Notes under the pieces: generated by a model | Database searches by the model: none | The model's input: the letters and a program-made list of their open reading frames with translations, nothing else | Told to the model about the DNA's origin: nothing | Source: Loktanella gaetbuli | Lineage (GTDB): Bacteria > Pseudomonadota > Alphaproteobacteria > Rhodobacterales > Rhodobacteraceae | Assembly: GCF_020531945.1 (NCBI RefSeq) | Contig: NZ_JAJATZ010000007.1 | Coordinates: 1-64,000, forward strand | Direction of reading: 5' to 3' | DNA length: 64,000 nucleotides | Position numbers and translations under genes: made by a program | Shown: positions 16,962 through 24,600 of the stretch, in pieces | Position numbering within the stretch: position 1 is the first letter of the stretch | How the letters are laid out: every line of letters starts with the position of its first letter

Positions 16962-17831
16962 ATGAAAATCGCATTTATTGGTTTGGGCAATATGGGCGGT
17001 CCGATGGCGGCCAACCTGATGGCGGCAGGCCATGACGTGACAGGTTTCGATCTGACCGCACGTCCTGACGGCCTGCGGATGGCAGACAGTGCTGCCGCGG
17101 CCTGTGCTGGTGCGGATGTGGCGATCACAATGCTGCCCAACGGCACAATCCTGCGCCAGGTCGCGGCAGAGGTCATCCCGGCCCTGACGGCGGGTGCGGT
17201 GCTCTTGGATTGTTCGACCGTCGATGTGGACAGCGCCCGCGCTGTCGCGGCCGATGCGCAGGCCGCGGGTCTGGGGGCGCTGGACGCGCCGGTCTCCGGC
17301 GGCATCGGCGGCGCGCAGGGTGGCACGCTGACGTTCATGGTCGGCGGTGACGCCGATGCCTTTGCCCGCGCCAAACCGCTGTTCGACATCATGGGGCAAA
17401 AGGCCGTGCATTGCGGCCCGTCAGGCAACGGGCAGGCGGCCAAGATCTGCAACAACATGATCCTCGGCGTCACGATGATCGCCACCTGCGAGGCCTTTGC
17501 CCTCGCGGACAAGCTGGGGCTGGATCGTCAGGCGATGTTCGACGTGGTCAGCACGTCCTCGGGATCGTCGTGGTCGATGAACGCCTATTGCCCGGCACCC
17601 GGCGTTGGTCCGACTTCACCTGCCGACAATGATTACAGACCCGGGTTTGCCGCAGACCTGATGCTCAAGGACTTGCGTCTGTCGCAGCAGGCGGCAGTGG
17701 GTGCGGACGCCGATACGCCATTGGGCCAGGTCGCGACCGATCTCTATCGCCGCTTTGTCGAGGATGAGGACGGTGCCGGCCGCGACTTTTCCGCGATGCT
17801 GCCGCGCTTTGCCGCACGTGGCCGCGCATGA
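16962..17831 (+). CDS. mmsB: 3-hydroxyisobutyrate dehydrogenase
   Basis: The 289-residue NAD-dependent enzyme oxidises 3-hydroxyisobutyrate to methylmalonate semialdehyde. It begins MKIAFIGLGNMGGPMAANL, has the substrate-binding LDAPVSGGIGGAQ and the catalytic-lysine segment GNGQAAKICNNM. I use ATG 16962, which has an AAAGGA site six bases upstream and the canonical N-terminus. The ATG at 16944 would add six residues and give an ATGA overlap with the hydrolase gene; it is the alternative. Its stop overlaps the MaoC gene by ATGA. Confidence 0.93.
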   Translation: MKIAFIGLGNMGGPMAANLMAAGHDVTGFDLTARPDGLRMADSAAAACAGADVAITMLPNGTILRQVAAEVIPALTAGAVLLDCSTVDVDSARAVAADAQAAGLGALDAPVSGGIGGAQGGTLTFMVGGDADAFARAKPLFDIMGQKAVHCGPSGNGQAAKICNNMILGVTMIATCEAFALADKLGLDRQAMFDVVSTSSGSSWSMNAYCPAPGVGPTSPADNDYRPGFAADLMLKDLRLSQQAAVGADADTPLGQVATDLYRRFVEDEDGAGRDFSAMLPRFAARGRA

Positions 17832-18280
17832 GCGGTCTTTGGTATGACCAGTTCAGCGTGGGGCAGGTGATCACCCATGCCATCCGACGCACGGTGACAG
17901 AGGCTGACAACATCACCTTTACCACGGCCACGATGAATCCCGCCGCGCTGCATCTGGATTATGCCGCTGCCGCTGAAACAGAGTTTGGTCAACCGCTGGT
18001 CAATTCTCTGTTCACGCTGGGCCTCGTGGTGGGCATTTCGGTGCATGAAACCACACTGGGCACCACGGTTGGCAATCTGGGGTTCGAGCGCACGACCTTT
18101 CCGTCGCCGGTGTTCTACGGCGACACGATCCGGGTCGAAACCGAGGTGCTGGCCATGCGCGAAAGCCAATCGCGCCCGACTCAGGGCATCGTCACCTTTG
18201 TGCATCGCGGCCTGAACCAGCGTGACCAGCTGGTCTGCGAGGCGACCCGCAACGCGCTGATGCGCAAGGCACCCGCATGA
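17828..18280 (+). CDS. MaoC-family hydratase
   Basis: The 150-residue single-hotdog protein has the MaoC outline: a FSVGQVITHAIRRTVTEADN start, an active-site region around MNPAALHLDYAAA (Asp/His), and FGQPLVNSLFTLG. MaoC hydratases add or remove water from enoyl-CoA esters. It is locked by ATGA overlaps between the 3-hydroxyisobutyrate dehydrogenase and a CoA-ester lyase. A hydratase-lyase pair like this is used for mesaconyl-, itaconyl- or methylmalyl-type CoA esters; the exact substrate is open. Confidence 0.85.
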   Translation: MSGLWYDQFSVGQVITHAIRRTVTEADNITFTTATMNPAALHLDYAAAAETEFGQPLVNSLFTLGLVVGISVHETTLGTTVGNLGFERTTFPSPVFYGDTIRVETEVLAMRESQSRPTQGIVTFVHRGLNQRDQLVCEATRNALMRKAPA

Positions 18281-19149
18281 GGATGCGGTCCTGGCTGTTC
18301 GTGCCTGCCGATTCCGAACGCAAGTTTGCCAAGGCACAGGGCATCGGTGCCGATGTGCTGATCCTTGACCTCGAGGATTCGGTTGCCGCCGATCACAAGG
18401 CTGCGGCGCGCGACGGTCTGTCCGGATGGATTACCCCGGAACCCCGTGATTGGGCGTTCTTTGTGCGTATCAATCCGCTGGACAGTGGGCTGACGCAGGA
18501 CGATCTGCGGGCCGTGATCCGCCCCGGGCTCGATGGTATCGTTCTGCCAAAGGCCAATGGCGGTGCCGACGTTGCCCATCTCGCGGACATGATTGCCCCA
18601 CTGGAACAGGCGGCAGGCATGTCGGCAAACAGCGTCAAGATCATGGTGATCGCGACCGAAACGCCTGCGGCTGTCTTTGCGCTGGGCAGCTATGCCCCGG
18701 CACATCCGCGCCTCGTTGCCATGACCTGGGGGGCAGAGGATCTCGCGGCCGAGCTTGGCGCGACCAGCAACCGTGACGAGAATGGCATCTTGACCACGCC
18801 CTACCGGATGGTGCGCGATCTGTGCCTTCTGGGCGCGGCTCATGCAGGCGTTGCCGCGATCGAGACATTACACGCTGATTTTCGCGACACCGATGGTTTT
18901 CAGCAAACGGGCCGCGCCGCCCGCCGCGACGGATTTGTCGGACGGTTGGCGATACATCCCGCACAGGTCGACGTGATCCACGCCGATTTCACGCCGACCG
19001 ACGCACAGATCGCACTGGCACGCCGCGTCGTGCAGGCCTTTGCGGATCAGCCTGACGTCGGAACCATCGGCATCGACGGCAAGATGTATGACATGCCGCA
19101 CCTGAAACAGGCAAAACGCTTGCTGGCAGGCCTGCCTTCTTCTGGTTGA
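18277..19149 (+). CDS. HpcH/HpaI-family CoA-ester lyase (citrate lyase beta / malyl-CoA lyase-like)
   Basis: The 290-residue protein has the CitE-like pattern: RSWLFVPADSERKFAKA, LDLEDSVAADHK with the metal- and CoA-contacting acids, FVRINPLDSG, an IVLPKANG strand, TETPAAVF, and a C-terminal GRLAIHPAQVDVIH. Such enzymes cleave malyl-, methylmalyl- or citramalyl-CoA, or hydrolyse malyl-CoA. It overlaps the MaoC gene by four bases. A second member of the family lies at 37774. The last codons lie in a repeat-like element (19136-19183), so its C-terminal SSG end may be a by-product of that element. Confidence 0.87.
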   Translation: MRMRSWLFVPADSERKFAKAQGIGADVLILDLEDSVAADHKAAARDGLSGWITPEPRDWAFFVRINPLDSGLTQDDLRAVIRPGLDGIVLPKANGGADVAHLADMIAPLEQAAGMSANSVKIMVIATETPAAVFALGSYAPAHPRLVAMTWGAEDLAAELGATSNRDENGILTTPYRMVRDLCLLGAAHAGVAAIETLHADFRDTDGFQQTGRAARRDGFVGRLAIHPAQVDVIHADFTPTDAQIALARRVVQAFADQPDVGTIGIDGKMYDMPHLKQAKRLLAGLPSSG

Positions 19150-19183
19150 AAATATCCTGGGGGTACGGGGGCAAGGCCCCCGT
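19136..19183. repeat. Putative dispersed intergenic element with GC hairpin
   Basis: Read on the minus strand the block is a G/C hairpin (ACGGGGGC and GCCCCCGT, 19165-19172 and 19176-19183), then CCCCCAGGATATTTTC and AACCAGAAGAAG. It lies between two convergent genes and covers the last codons of the CoA-ester lyase. A partial copy of its core (CCCCCGAGGATATTT) occurs near 24455-24469, also beside GC hairpins and after a stop codon. It may act as a two-way terminator. Its repeat status in the genome needs a whole-genome count. Confidence 0.5.
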
Positions 19184-19185
19184 GA

Positions 19186-20418
19186 TCATCTGCCCAAGGC
19201 GCGCAGAATGGCGCGGTCCGGAAAACAGGTCGGTGCCTGACCCGTCGCCTGTTGCCACTGCCCGATGCTGCGGCGCGTGCGGAATCCAGCCAGACCATCA
19301 GCGCCGCCGGTATCCAGCCCCATCCGCATCAGGCTGGTCTGCATGGCGGCGACCTGTCCGCGTGTGAGCGTGTCGATGCTGTCCCAGCCGGCGGTGAACG
19401 GACCGACACCATAGGCGATCTTGTCTCCGACGTGGCCTACGAACAGCGCATAGAGGTCGCTTTCGTTGTATTCCTTCAGCACATAGAAATTCGGTGTGAC
19501 AATGAACGCCGGACCACCGCGTCCGGCGGGCATCAGCAGGTATCCGACTTGTCCGCGTTCATGCGCCGGAAAGGCGCGATTGCCGACGCGCGTGACGCCG
19601 GCTGCCTCCCAGTCCGCGATGCGGCGGCCCTGATCCGGGCCTTCCAGTGCGCAGGACAGATTGCCGGGCAGCGTCACCTCGAACCCCCAGTCGCGGCCTG
19701 CCACCCAGCCATGCTGTACGAGATAGGTGCCGATGCTGGCGATGGTATCCGCCTCTGATCCCCAGATATCGGCGCGGCCGTCACCATTGCCATCCGCTGC
19801 ATAGCGCAGAAAATTCGATGGCATGAATTGCGGCTGGCCCAATGCGCCGGCCCAACTGGATTTCATTGCGCGCGGTGACACGTGGCCCGCCTGCATGATC
19901 TGCATGGCAGCGACAAGTTCCGCGGTGAAATAATCGGCGCGGGTGCTCATGAACGCCTTGGTTCCCAGAACGCGAACGGCGTCATGCGGGATCGCGGCGC
20001 GGCCGTAGGCGCTCTCGCGGCCCCAAATGGCGAGGATGATATGCGCGGGCACGCCCGTTGCACGGGTCGTCGCCGCCAGTGTCGCGGCATGGCGCTGTGC
20101 CATCTGTCTCCCGGTGCTGGCCGTCCCGTTGACCGTGCTGGGCGCGAAATAGCGGGCAGGCGCGCGAAATTCAGCCTGACGCGGCACACCGCGCGGCGCG
20201 GGGGCGGAACCGGGGGCGACCAGATCGGGCAGGTCCCAGTCCAGCGTCACACCGTTCAGCGCCGCATCAAAGACCGCCCGCGAGACACCCGCCCGGCTGA
20301 CCTGCGGCCAGAGCGTCGTTTCTTGCCAGCTGCGAAACTGTGTCTCGATCTGTGCGCGTGACTGGGCAAGGGCTGGCCCGGCCAAGAGGATCAGGATCAC
20401 TGCGCAGAAACGAAACAT
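19186..20418 (-). CDS. Lytic murein transglycosylase, MltB-like, with C-terminal peptidoglycan-binding domain
   Basis: The start at 20418 gives a clear signal peptide (MFRFCAVILILLAGPALAQ) with AGGAAA six bases upstream. The SLT_2 catalytic domain contains ILAIWGRESAYGR with the catalytic Glu (near residue 134) and GALGQPQFMPSNFLRYA. The last 65 residues form a PG_binding_1-type module (DTLTRGQVAAMQ through GFRTRRSIGQWQ). The 410-residue enzyme should cleave peptidoglycan to 1,6-anhydromuropeptides in the periplasm. It is 90 bases downstream of the sugar kinase gene on the same strand. Confidence 0.93.
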   Translation of the reverse strand: MFRFCAVILILLAGPALAQSRAQIETQFRSWQETTLWPQVSRAGVSRAVFDAALNGVTLDWDLPDLVAPGSAPAPRGVPRQAEFRAPARYFAPSTVNGTASTGRQMAQRHAATLAATTRATGVPAHIILAIWGRESAYGRAAIPHDAVRVLGTKAFMSTRADYFTAELVAAMQIMQAGHVSPRAMKSSWAGALGQPQFMPSNFLRYAADGNGDGRADIWGSEADTIASIGTYLVQHGWVAGRDWGFEVTLPGNLSCALEGPDQGRRIADWEAAGVTRVGNRAFPAHERGQVGYLLMPAGRGGPAFIVTPNFYVLKEYNESDLYALFVGHVGDKIAYGVGPFTAGWDSIDTLTRGQVAAMQTSLMRMGLDTGGADGLAGFRTRRSIGQWQQATGQAPTCFPDRAILRALGR

Positions 20419-20508
20419 GGGATTTTCCTGTGTGGTTGTTTGCCAGCCTAGCTGCGCTTGGACCATGGGACCAGCGGCGAACCTGCCGTTTTGCCATGTG
20501 TGCGGGAT

Positions 20509-21480
20509 CTAGCCGGGGCCAGGGTGATCCGACAGGAACGCAGACAGGGCGGCAGCATCCGGCATCGCAGGCGCGCAACCGGGTTCCGCCACCACGATCG
20601 CTGCACAGGCCGATCCGCGCAGGACAGCGTCGCGCAGGTCGTACCCATCGGCGAGCGAGGCAAGCAACCCGGCCATGAAACTGTCACCCGCGCCGGTGGG
20701 TTTCAGCGCATCGACCCGGTAGATGCCGGTCCTGTCCTCTCCTGTGGGTGTGATGGTGACGGCACCGTTTTCACCCATTTTATAGATGGCGATCTGCGCG
20801 CGCCCGGCAACGAGACTGCGGGCCATGTCCAGACCCCGGGCCTTGTCCCCGGCCATGAATCCGAATTCGTCGTCATTGCCGACGATCACGTCAGACATGG
20901 CCCCAGCGCGCGACAACACGTCGGATGCGTCTTGGGCCGACGACCAGCTGTAGGGGCGATAGTCCACGTCAAAGATGATGGGCAGGCCTGCGGCCTGCGC
21001 CAATGCGAACGCGTGGAATGCAGCGCTGCGGGATGGTTCAGCGGCGAAAACCGTTCCCGCGGTGACAAGCGCGGAATAGGCGGACCAATCGACGGCCTCG
21101 ACATCTGCAACTGTCATCTGAAAGTCGGCCGCGTTGTTGCGATAGATGACATTGCGATGGTTTTCGGTACGCGATTCGTAAATCGCCAGAGAGGTGCGCG
21201 GCTCTCCTGCCACCTTTTTCACGTAGGATGAATCAATTCCGTAGTCGCGCAGTTTCCGGAGGCAGAAGCTGCCAACCGCATCATCCGATACGCAGGTCAC
21301 CAGTGCCGCCTTTGCCCCCAGCTTGACCAGGCCTGCTGCAATATTGGCGGATGACCCGCCCATGTCAGCCTGAAATTCAGTTGCATCCTCGGTCGTGACG
21401 CCGGGGGCGGTAAAGAGGTCCATGCCGACCCGACCAACCACCACAAACCGTTTTGCACGGATACCGTCCAGAATATTCAC
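20509..21480 (-). CDS. PfkB-family carbohydrate kinase (IolC-like)
   Basis: The start is taken as GTG 21480, nine bases after GGAGG; an ATG at 21501 would add seven residues. The 323-residue ribokinase-fold protein has FVVVGRVGMDLF near the N-terminus, the GGSSANIAAGLVKLG sugar-binding loop, DVDYRPYSW, and the anion-hole/catalytic base motif KPTGAGDSFMAG. The DVDYRPYSW segment recalls 5-dehydro-2-deoxygluconokinase, but no other inositol gene is in the window, so the sugar remains uncertain. It phosphorylates a sugar or sugar acid with ATP. Confidence 0.85.
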   Translation of the reverse strand: MNILDGIRAKRFVVVGRVGMDLFTAPGVTTEDATEFQADMGGSSANIAAGLVKLGAKAALVTCVSDDAVGSFCLRKLRDYGIDSSYVKKVAGEPRTSLAIYESRTENHRNVIYRNNAADFQMTVADVEAVDWSAYSALVTAGTVFAAEPSRSAAFHAFALAQAAGLPIIFDVDYRPYSWSSAQDASDVLSRAGAMSDVIVGNDDEFGFMAGDKARGLDMARSLVAGRAQIAIYKMGENGAVTITPTGEDRTGIYRVDALKPTGAGDSFMAGLLASLADGYDLRDAVLRGSACAAIVVAEPGCAPAMPDAAALSAFLSDHPGPG

Positions 21481-21570
21481 GTTGAGGCTCCTCCCGATCA
21501 TGTGGCTTTGATCTTGTCGAATTTACGCGCCGTGGCCAAGGTTGGCATGTGCAGACAAGGAGGGTCGAAG

Positions 21571-21594
21571 ATGCAACCGTGGCCATGGGGATGA
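21571..21594 (+). CDS. Possible 7-codon leader peptide upstream of the MBL hydrolase
   Basis: ATG 21571 follows AAGGAGGG (21556-21563) by seven bases, the best ribosome-binding site in this gap, and reads MQPWPWG before TGA at 21592-21594. That stop overlaps the ATG of the hydrolase gene at 21591 as ATGA. The strong site therefore seems to serve the mini-ORF, with the hydrolase translated by coupling. No regulatory peptide of this sequence is known to me. Confidence 0.4.
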   Translation: MQPWPWG

Positions 21595-22501
21595 CCGTAG
21601 ATGCCATTACAGTCGGGGGCGATCACATCGTTCTGTTGGGTGTAAAAGGTGGTCCGGCGATCCGTCCGGGGTCACAGATGCCGACCGCGCAACTGGTCGT
21701 GCTGGGCGGTCAGCGGATCGTGGTGGATGCCGGTTTGGGTGTGACACGCGCGCTATGCGATCAAGGTGTTCATCTGGCGACGCTGCAAACCATCGTCATC
21801 ACGCATCTGCATTCGGATCACTACCTCGAACTGGGACCGCTCCTGCACACCGCTTGGACGGCGGGTCTGAAAACACAGGTGACGGTCTACGGGCCGGCGG
21901 GGCTCGGTCGCTATTGGCAGGCGTTTCTGGATGCGATGCGGGATGATATCGCACTGCGTATCATGGACGAGGGTCGCGTCGACCTCGCAAGCCTAGTCCA
22001 GATCCGCGTGCTGGACGCGGCGCATGATGTCGACTTGGGCGATGTCTGCATGCGCGCGATGCGCAATGACCATCCGCCGCTGGTCGACAGTTTCGCGCTG
22101 CGATTTGATGGCGGGGGTGGCACCCTATGCCTGTCCGGCGACACGGCCTATCTGCCTGCGCTCGCAGAATTTGCGAGGGGCGTCGATCTGCTGGTCCACG
22201 AGGCGCTGCTCCCCTCTGGTGTCGATGCCTTGGTCGCGGCAACGGGCAACGGGGATGATCGGTTGCGACAACATCTGTTGCGCAGCCACACGGCGGCGGA
22301 TGACGTGGGACGGATCGCGCAGGATGCGGGGGTGGGCTGTCTGGCGCTGACCCATTTCGTGCCAGACGGTCTGGCCGGGTTCACCGATGACGACTTTATC
22401 GCATTGACCCGCAAGACATGGGGAGGGCCGCTGATCATCGGCAAGGACGGAATGCGAATCGACCTGAAACGCCCGAATACAACACTGTCAGAACAGGAAA
22501 A

Positions 22502-22514
<13 letters not shown>
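21591..22514 (+). CDS. MBL-fold metallo-hydrolase (RNase Z/arylsulfatase-like)
   Basis: The 307-residue protein has the metallo-beta-lactamase zinc motif THLHSDHYLE (near residues 71-80), a preceding VVDAGLG strand, a downstream LCLSGDTAY aspartate segment, and a final histidine in CLALTHFVPDG. This arrangement resembles the RNase Z/AtsA-like group of hydrolases; the substrate is unknown. The start at 21591 is preferred because its ATGA overlaps the stop of a well-placed mini-ORF; 21585 and 21579 are alternatives. The last 13 bases overlap the 3' end of a tRNA gene on the other strand. Confidence 0.83.
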
Positions 22515-22577
<63 letters not shown>

Positions 22578-22645
22578 ATTGGCGGCTGTCTATGCAGCCC
22601 CCGTGGCGAGATCAAGAGCTAAAATCACGCCACGGGTCAGGTATT

Positions 22646-22972
22646 TTATTCGTCGTCCGGCTTGGACACGTCAGCGATGTCGTCGAGGCTGACGGTATCG
22701 TCGTCGTCATCGTCCTCGAGCACATCATCGCCCAGATCGACGTCATCGTCGTCCTCGTCATCATCGAGAACCAGATCATCGTCCTCGTCGCTTTCCTTGA
22801 CCTTGGCGGATTGCGCGTCGGCGGCATCGGCGACCATCGTGCGAGTCTTTGATGTATCAATCGTCACCACATTGCCCGTGTAGGGGCTGATGATCGGATC
22901 CTTGTTGAGATCGTAGAATCGCTTGCCTGTTTCGGGGCACAGGCGCTTGGTGCCCCACTCTTCCTTCGGCAT
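22646..22972 (-). CDS. FYDLN acid family protein (TIGR02300)
   Basis: The 108-residue protein starts MPKEEWGTKRLCPETGKRFYDLNKDPIISPYTG-like (seen here as the short conserved head with FYDLN) and ends in an extremely acidic tail of Asp and Glu runs from about residue 60. This two-part layout defines the FYDLN acid family, widespread in alphaproteobacteria and without a known function. The head has one conserved Cys (C12). The gene is just downstream of the tRNA-Ala gene's left side and divergent from the YgjP-like protease gene. Confidence 0.92.
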   Translation of the reverse strand: MPKEEWGTKRLCPETGKRFYDLNKDPIISPYTGNVVTIDTSKTRTMVADAADAQSAKVKESDEDDDLVLDDDEDDDDVDLGDDVLEDDDDDDTVSLDDIADVSKPDDE

Positions 22973-23081
22973 GGGTATTCCTTCGGTTGCATGGCTGGCC
23001 TTGCGGCGGTTCCCGGTCCACTGCCATAAGGGCGGGACGGTGTCGAGAGCCGACGCGTACAGCTGTAATCAAAGGATGCAT

Positions 23082-23771
23082 ATGGGCCGCGCCCTGCGTA
23101 TTGGCAACCCCCCGATTGAGGTCGACCTGCGGCGGTCCGCGCGGGCGCGTCGTCTGTCGCTGCGCGTGTCGCGGCTGGATGGCAAGGTGACGCTGACCAT
23201 GCCGCCACGTGCGCCGGAACGTCAGGCATTGGATTTCCTGACCGAACGCGAAGATTGGTTGCGCGGGCATCTGGACGACATTCGCCCCGCCGTAACGGCA
23301 GGACCGGGCGTGGCGTTGCCCTATATGGGGCGTGACATCATGGTGCGGGTTGCTGATGTGCGGCGCGTGACGGTCAATGACGGCGCATTGCTGCTGCCGC
23401 CCGGCGCAGGTGCACCTGCGATTCGGGCCTATCTCAAGGCACGTGCCCGCGACCGGCTGGCGAGCGCGTCCGACCATTACGCGGGTCTGATCGGTCGCAA
23501 CTATACCAAGCTGACGCTGCGCGATACGCGGTCGCGTTGGGGATCCTGCACCAGCACGGGCGGACTGATGTATTCCTGGCGACTGATCATGGCCCCCCCT
23601 GCCGTGCTGGATTACGTCGCAGCGCATGAGGTCGCGCATCTTGAACAGATGAACCATTCAGACGCGTTCTGGGCCATCGTGGCGCGACTGGACCCTGATT
23701 ATGCAGCCCACCGCCGCTGGTTGCGCGAGCACGGAGACCGGCTGCACGCAGTCCGGTTTGACGCGGGATGA
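23082..23771 (+). CDS. YgjP-like (DUF45/SprT-related) metallopeptidase
   Basis: The start at ATG 23082 has AAAGGA five bases upstream; the longer open frame overlaps the FYDLN gene antisense and was rejected. The 229-residue protein has a basic N-terminal beta domain, the TRSRWGSCTSTGGLMYSWRL segment, and the zinc motif HEVAH at residues 182-186 followed by MNHSDAFW. These are the marks of the YgjP family. The substrate is unknown. It overlaps the GntR regulator gene by ATGA. Confidence 0.9.
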   Translation: MGRALRIGNPPIEVDLRRSARARRLSLRVSRLDGKVTLTMPPRAPERQALDFLTEREDWLRGHLDDIRPAVTAGPGVALPYMGRDIMVRVADVRRVTVNDGALLLPPGAGAPAIRAYLKARARDRLASASDHYAGLIGRNYTKLTLRDTRSRWGSCTSTGGLMYSWRLIMAPPAVLDYVAAHEVAHLEQMNHSDAFWAIVARLDPDYAAHRRWLREHGDRLHAVRFDAG

Positions 23772-24415
23772 TCCCGGTGCGTCCAGCCGCTGGGTCGGGG
23801 GCCGCCCACGACCGGGTGTTCCGCGCATTGCGGGCGCAGATCCTGCACGGGCACATCGACCCCGGCACAACGCTGACCTTGCGCGGTATCGCACGGGATC
23901 ATGATGTATCCATGACCCCCGCACGCGAGGCTGTCAGGCGTCTGGTGTCCGAGGGTGCTCTTTCGATGTCGGCGACCGGGCGCGTGACGACCCCCGCCCT
24001 GACAAACGAGCGAATCGAGGAACTGGCCACCCTGCGTGCCTTGCTGGAACCAGAGCTGGCATCGCGCGCCTTGCCGCGCGCGCATTTTGCGCTGATCGAC
24101 CGGCTGGAGGCCATCAACGCGGGCGTCAGCCAGATGGTCGCGCGGCACGATGCATCCGGCTATATCCGCATGAACCTGGAATTCCACCGCACGCTGTATT
24201 TGCGGGCTCAGGCACCGGCGATCCTTGCGATGACGGAAACGGTCTGGCTGCAATTGGGTCCGACGATGCGGGCGTTGTATGGCCGTCTGAACCGCACGTC
24301 ACCGCCGGTCGATCACCGTCACATCATCGCGGCCTTGCGCGCGGGTGACGAGCCGGGTCTGCGGCTGGCCGTCCGGTCCGATGTGACCAAGGGCCTGCGC
24401 CTGCTTAAGGCGTAG
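23768..24415 (+). CDS. GntR-family transcriptional regulator with FCD-type effector domain
   Basis: The 215-residue protein has an N-terminal winged helix (about residues 13-75: VFRALRAQILHGHIDPG, then VSMTPAREAVRRLVSEGAL) and a mostly helical C-terminal half with LRALLEPELASRA and LEFHRTLYLRA, typical of FadR/FCD regulators. FCD domains bind organic acids, often through a metal. It overlaps the metallopeptidase gene by ATGA, an odd pairing without an obvious target. It is the only clear sequence-specific regulator in the window, so it deserves testing on the tandem operators at sucC and sdhC. Confidence 0.88.
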   Translation: MIPVRPAAGSGAAHDRVFRALRAQILHGHIDPGTTLTLRGIARDHDVSMTPAREAVRRLVSEGALSMSATGRVTTPALTNERIEELATLRALLEPELASRALPRAHFALIDRLEAINAGVSQMVARHDASGYIRMNLEFHRTLYLRAQAPAILAMTETVWLQLGPTMRALYGRLNRTSPPVDHRHIIAALRAGDEPGLRLAVRSDVTKGLRLLKA

Positions 24416-24417
24416 CA

Positions 24418-24475
24418 GGGGGGCTGTCTGCCCCCCGGCGCGGGACGCGCCGTCCCCCGAGGATATTTGGAAAAC
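24418..24475. repeat. GC hairpins plus partial copy of the 19136-19183 element
   Basis: Directly after the GntR stop come GGGGGGC-TGTCT-GCCCCCC (24419-24437) and a shorter GGCGCG/CGCGCC hairpin, then CCCCCGAGGATATTTGGAAAAC. The last part matches the core of the element at 19136-19183 in the opposite reading direction relative to the adjacent gene. It probably ends transcription of the gntR unit. The bases from here to 24566 hold no gene that I can support. Confidence 0.45.
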
Positions 24476-24566
24476 AGCGATTGTGTGCGTTGACGCAAAT
24501 TTAACTGTGTTTGCGCAGACTGAAGGGGCGGTACAGGCAGGGATGCCGATGACCGCAAACAGCGCG

Positions 24567-24593
24567 GCCCCCGGATATGGTCCGGGGGCCGAC
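24567..24593 (-). terminator. Strong hairpin after lpdA (terminator-like, no clear T-run)
   Basis: CGGCCCCCGGA and TCCGGGGGCCG form an 11-bp stem around a five-base loop, starting eight bases beyond the lpdA stop. The minus strand has only a weak T-tract afterwards. The hairpin probably ends or stabilises the 3' end of the long mdh-to-lpdA gene series. Confidence 0.6.
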
Positions 24594-24600
24594 AGGCGTT

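Noticed and set aside
22690..22800. Repeated GTCGTC/ATCGTC triplets resembling a tandem repeat or CRISPR-like pattern
   Set aside because: They encode the Asp/Glu tail of the FYDLN acid protein; no direct repeats with spacers exist.
24494..24515. CGCAAA and TTTGCG inverted repeat
   Set aside because: Six-base arms with ten bases between are expected by chance at this length; no gene start is close by.
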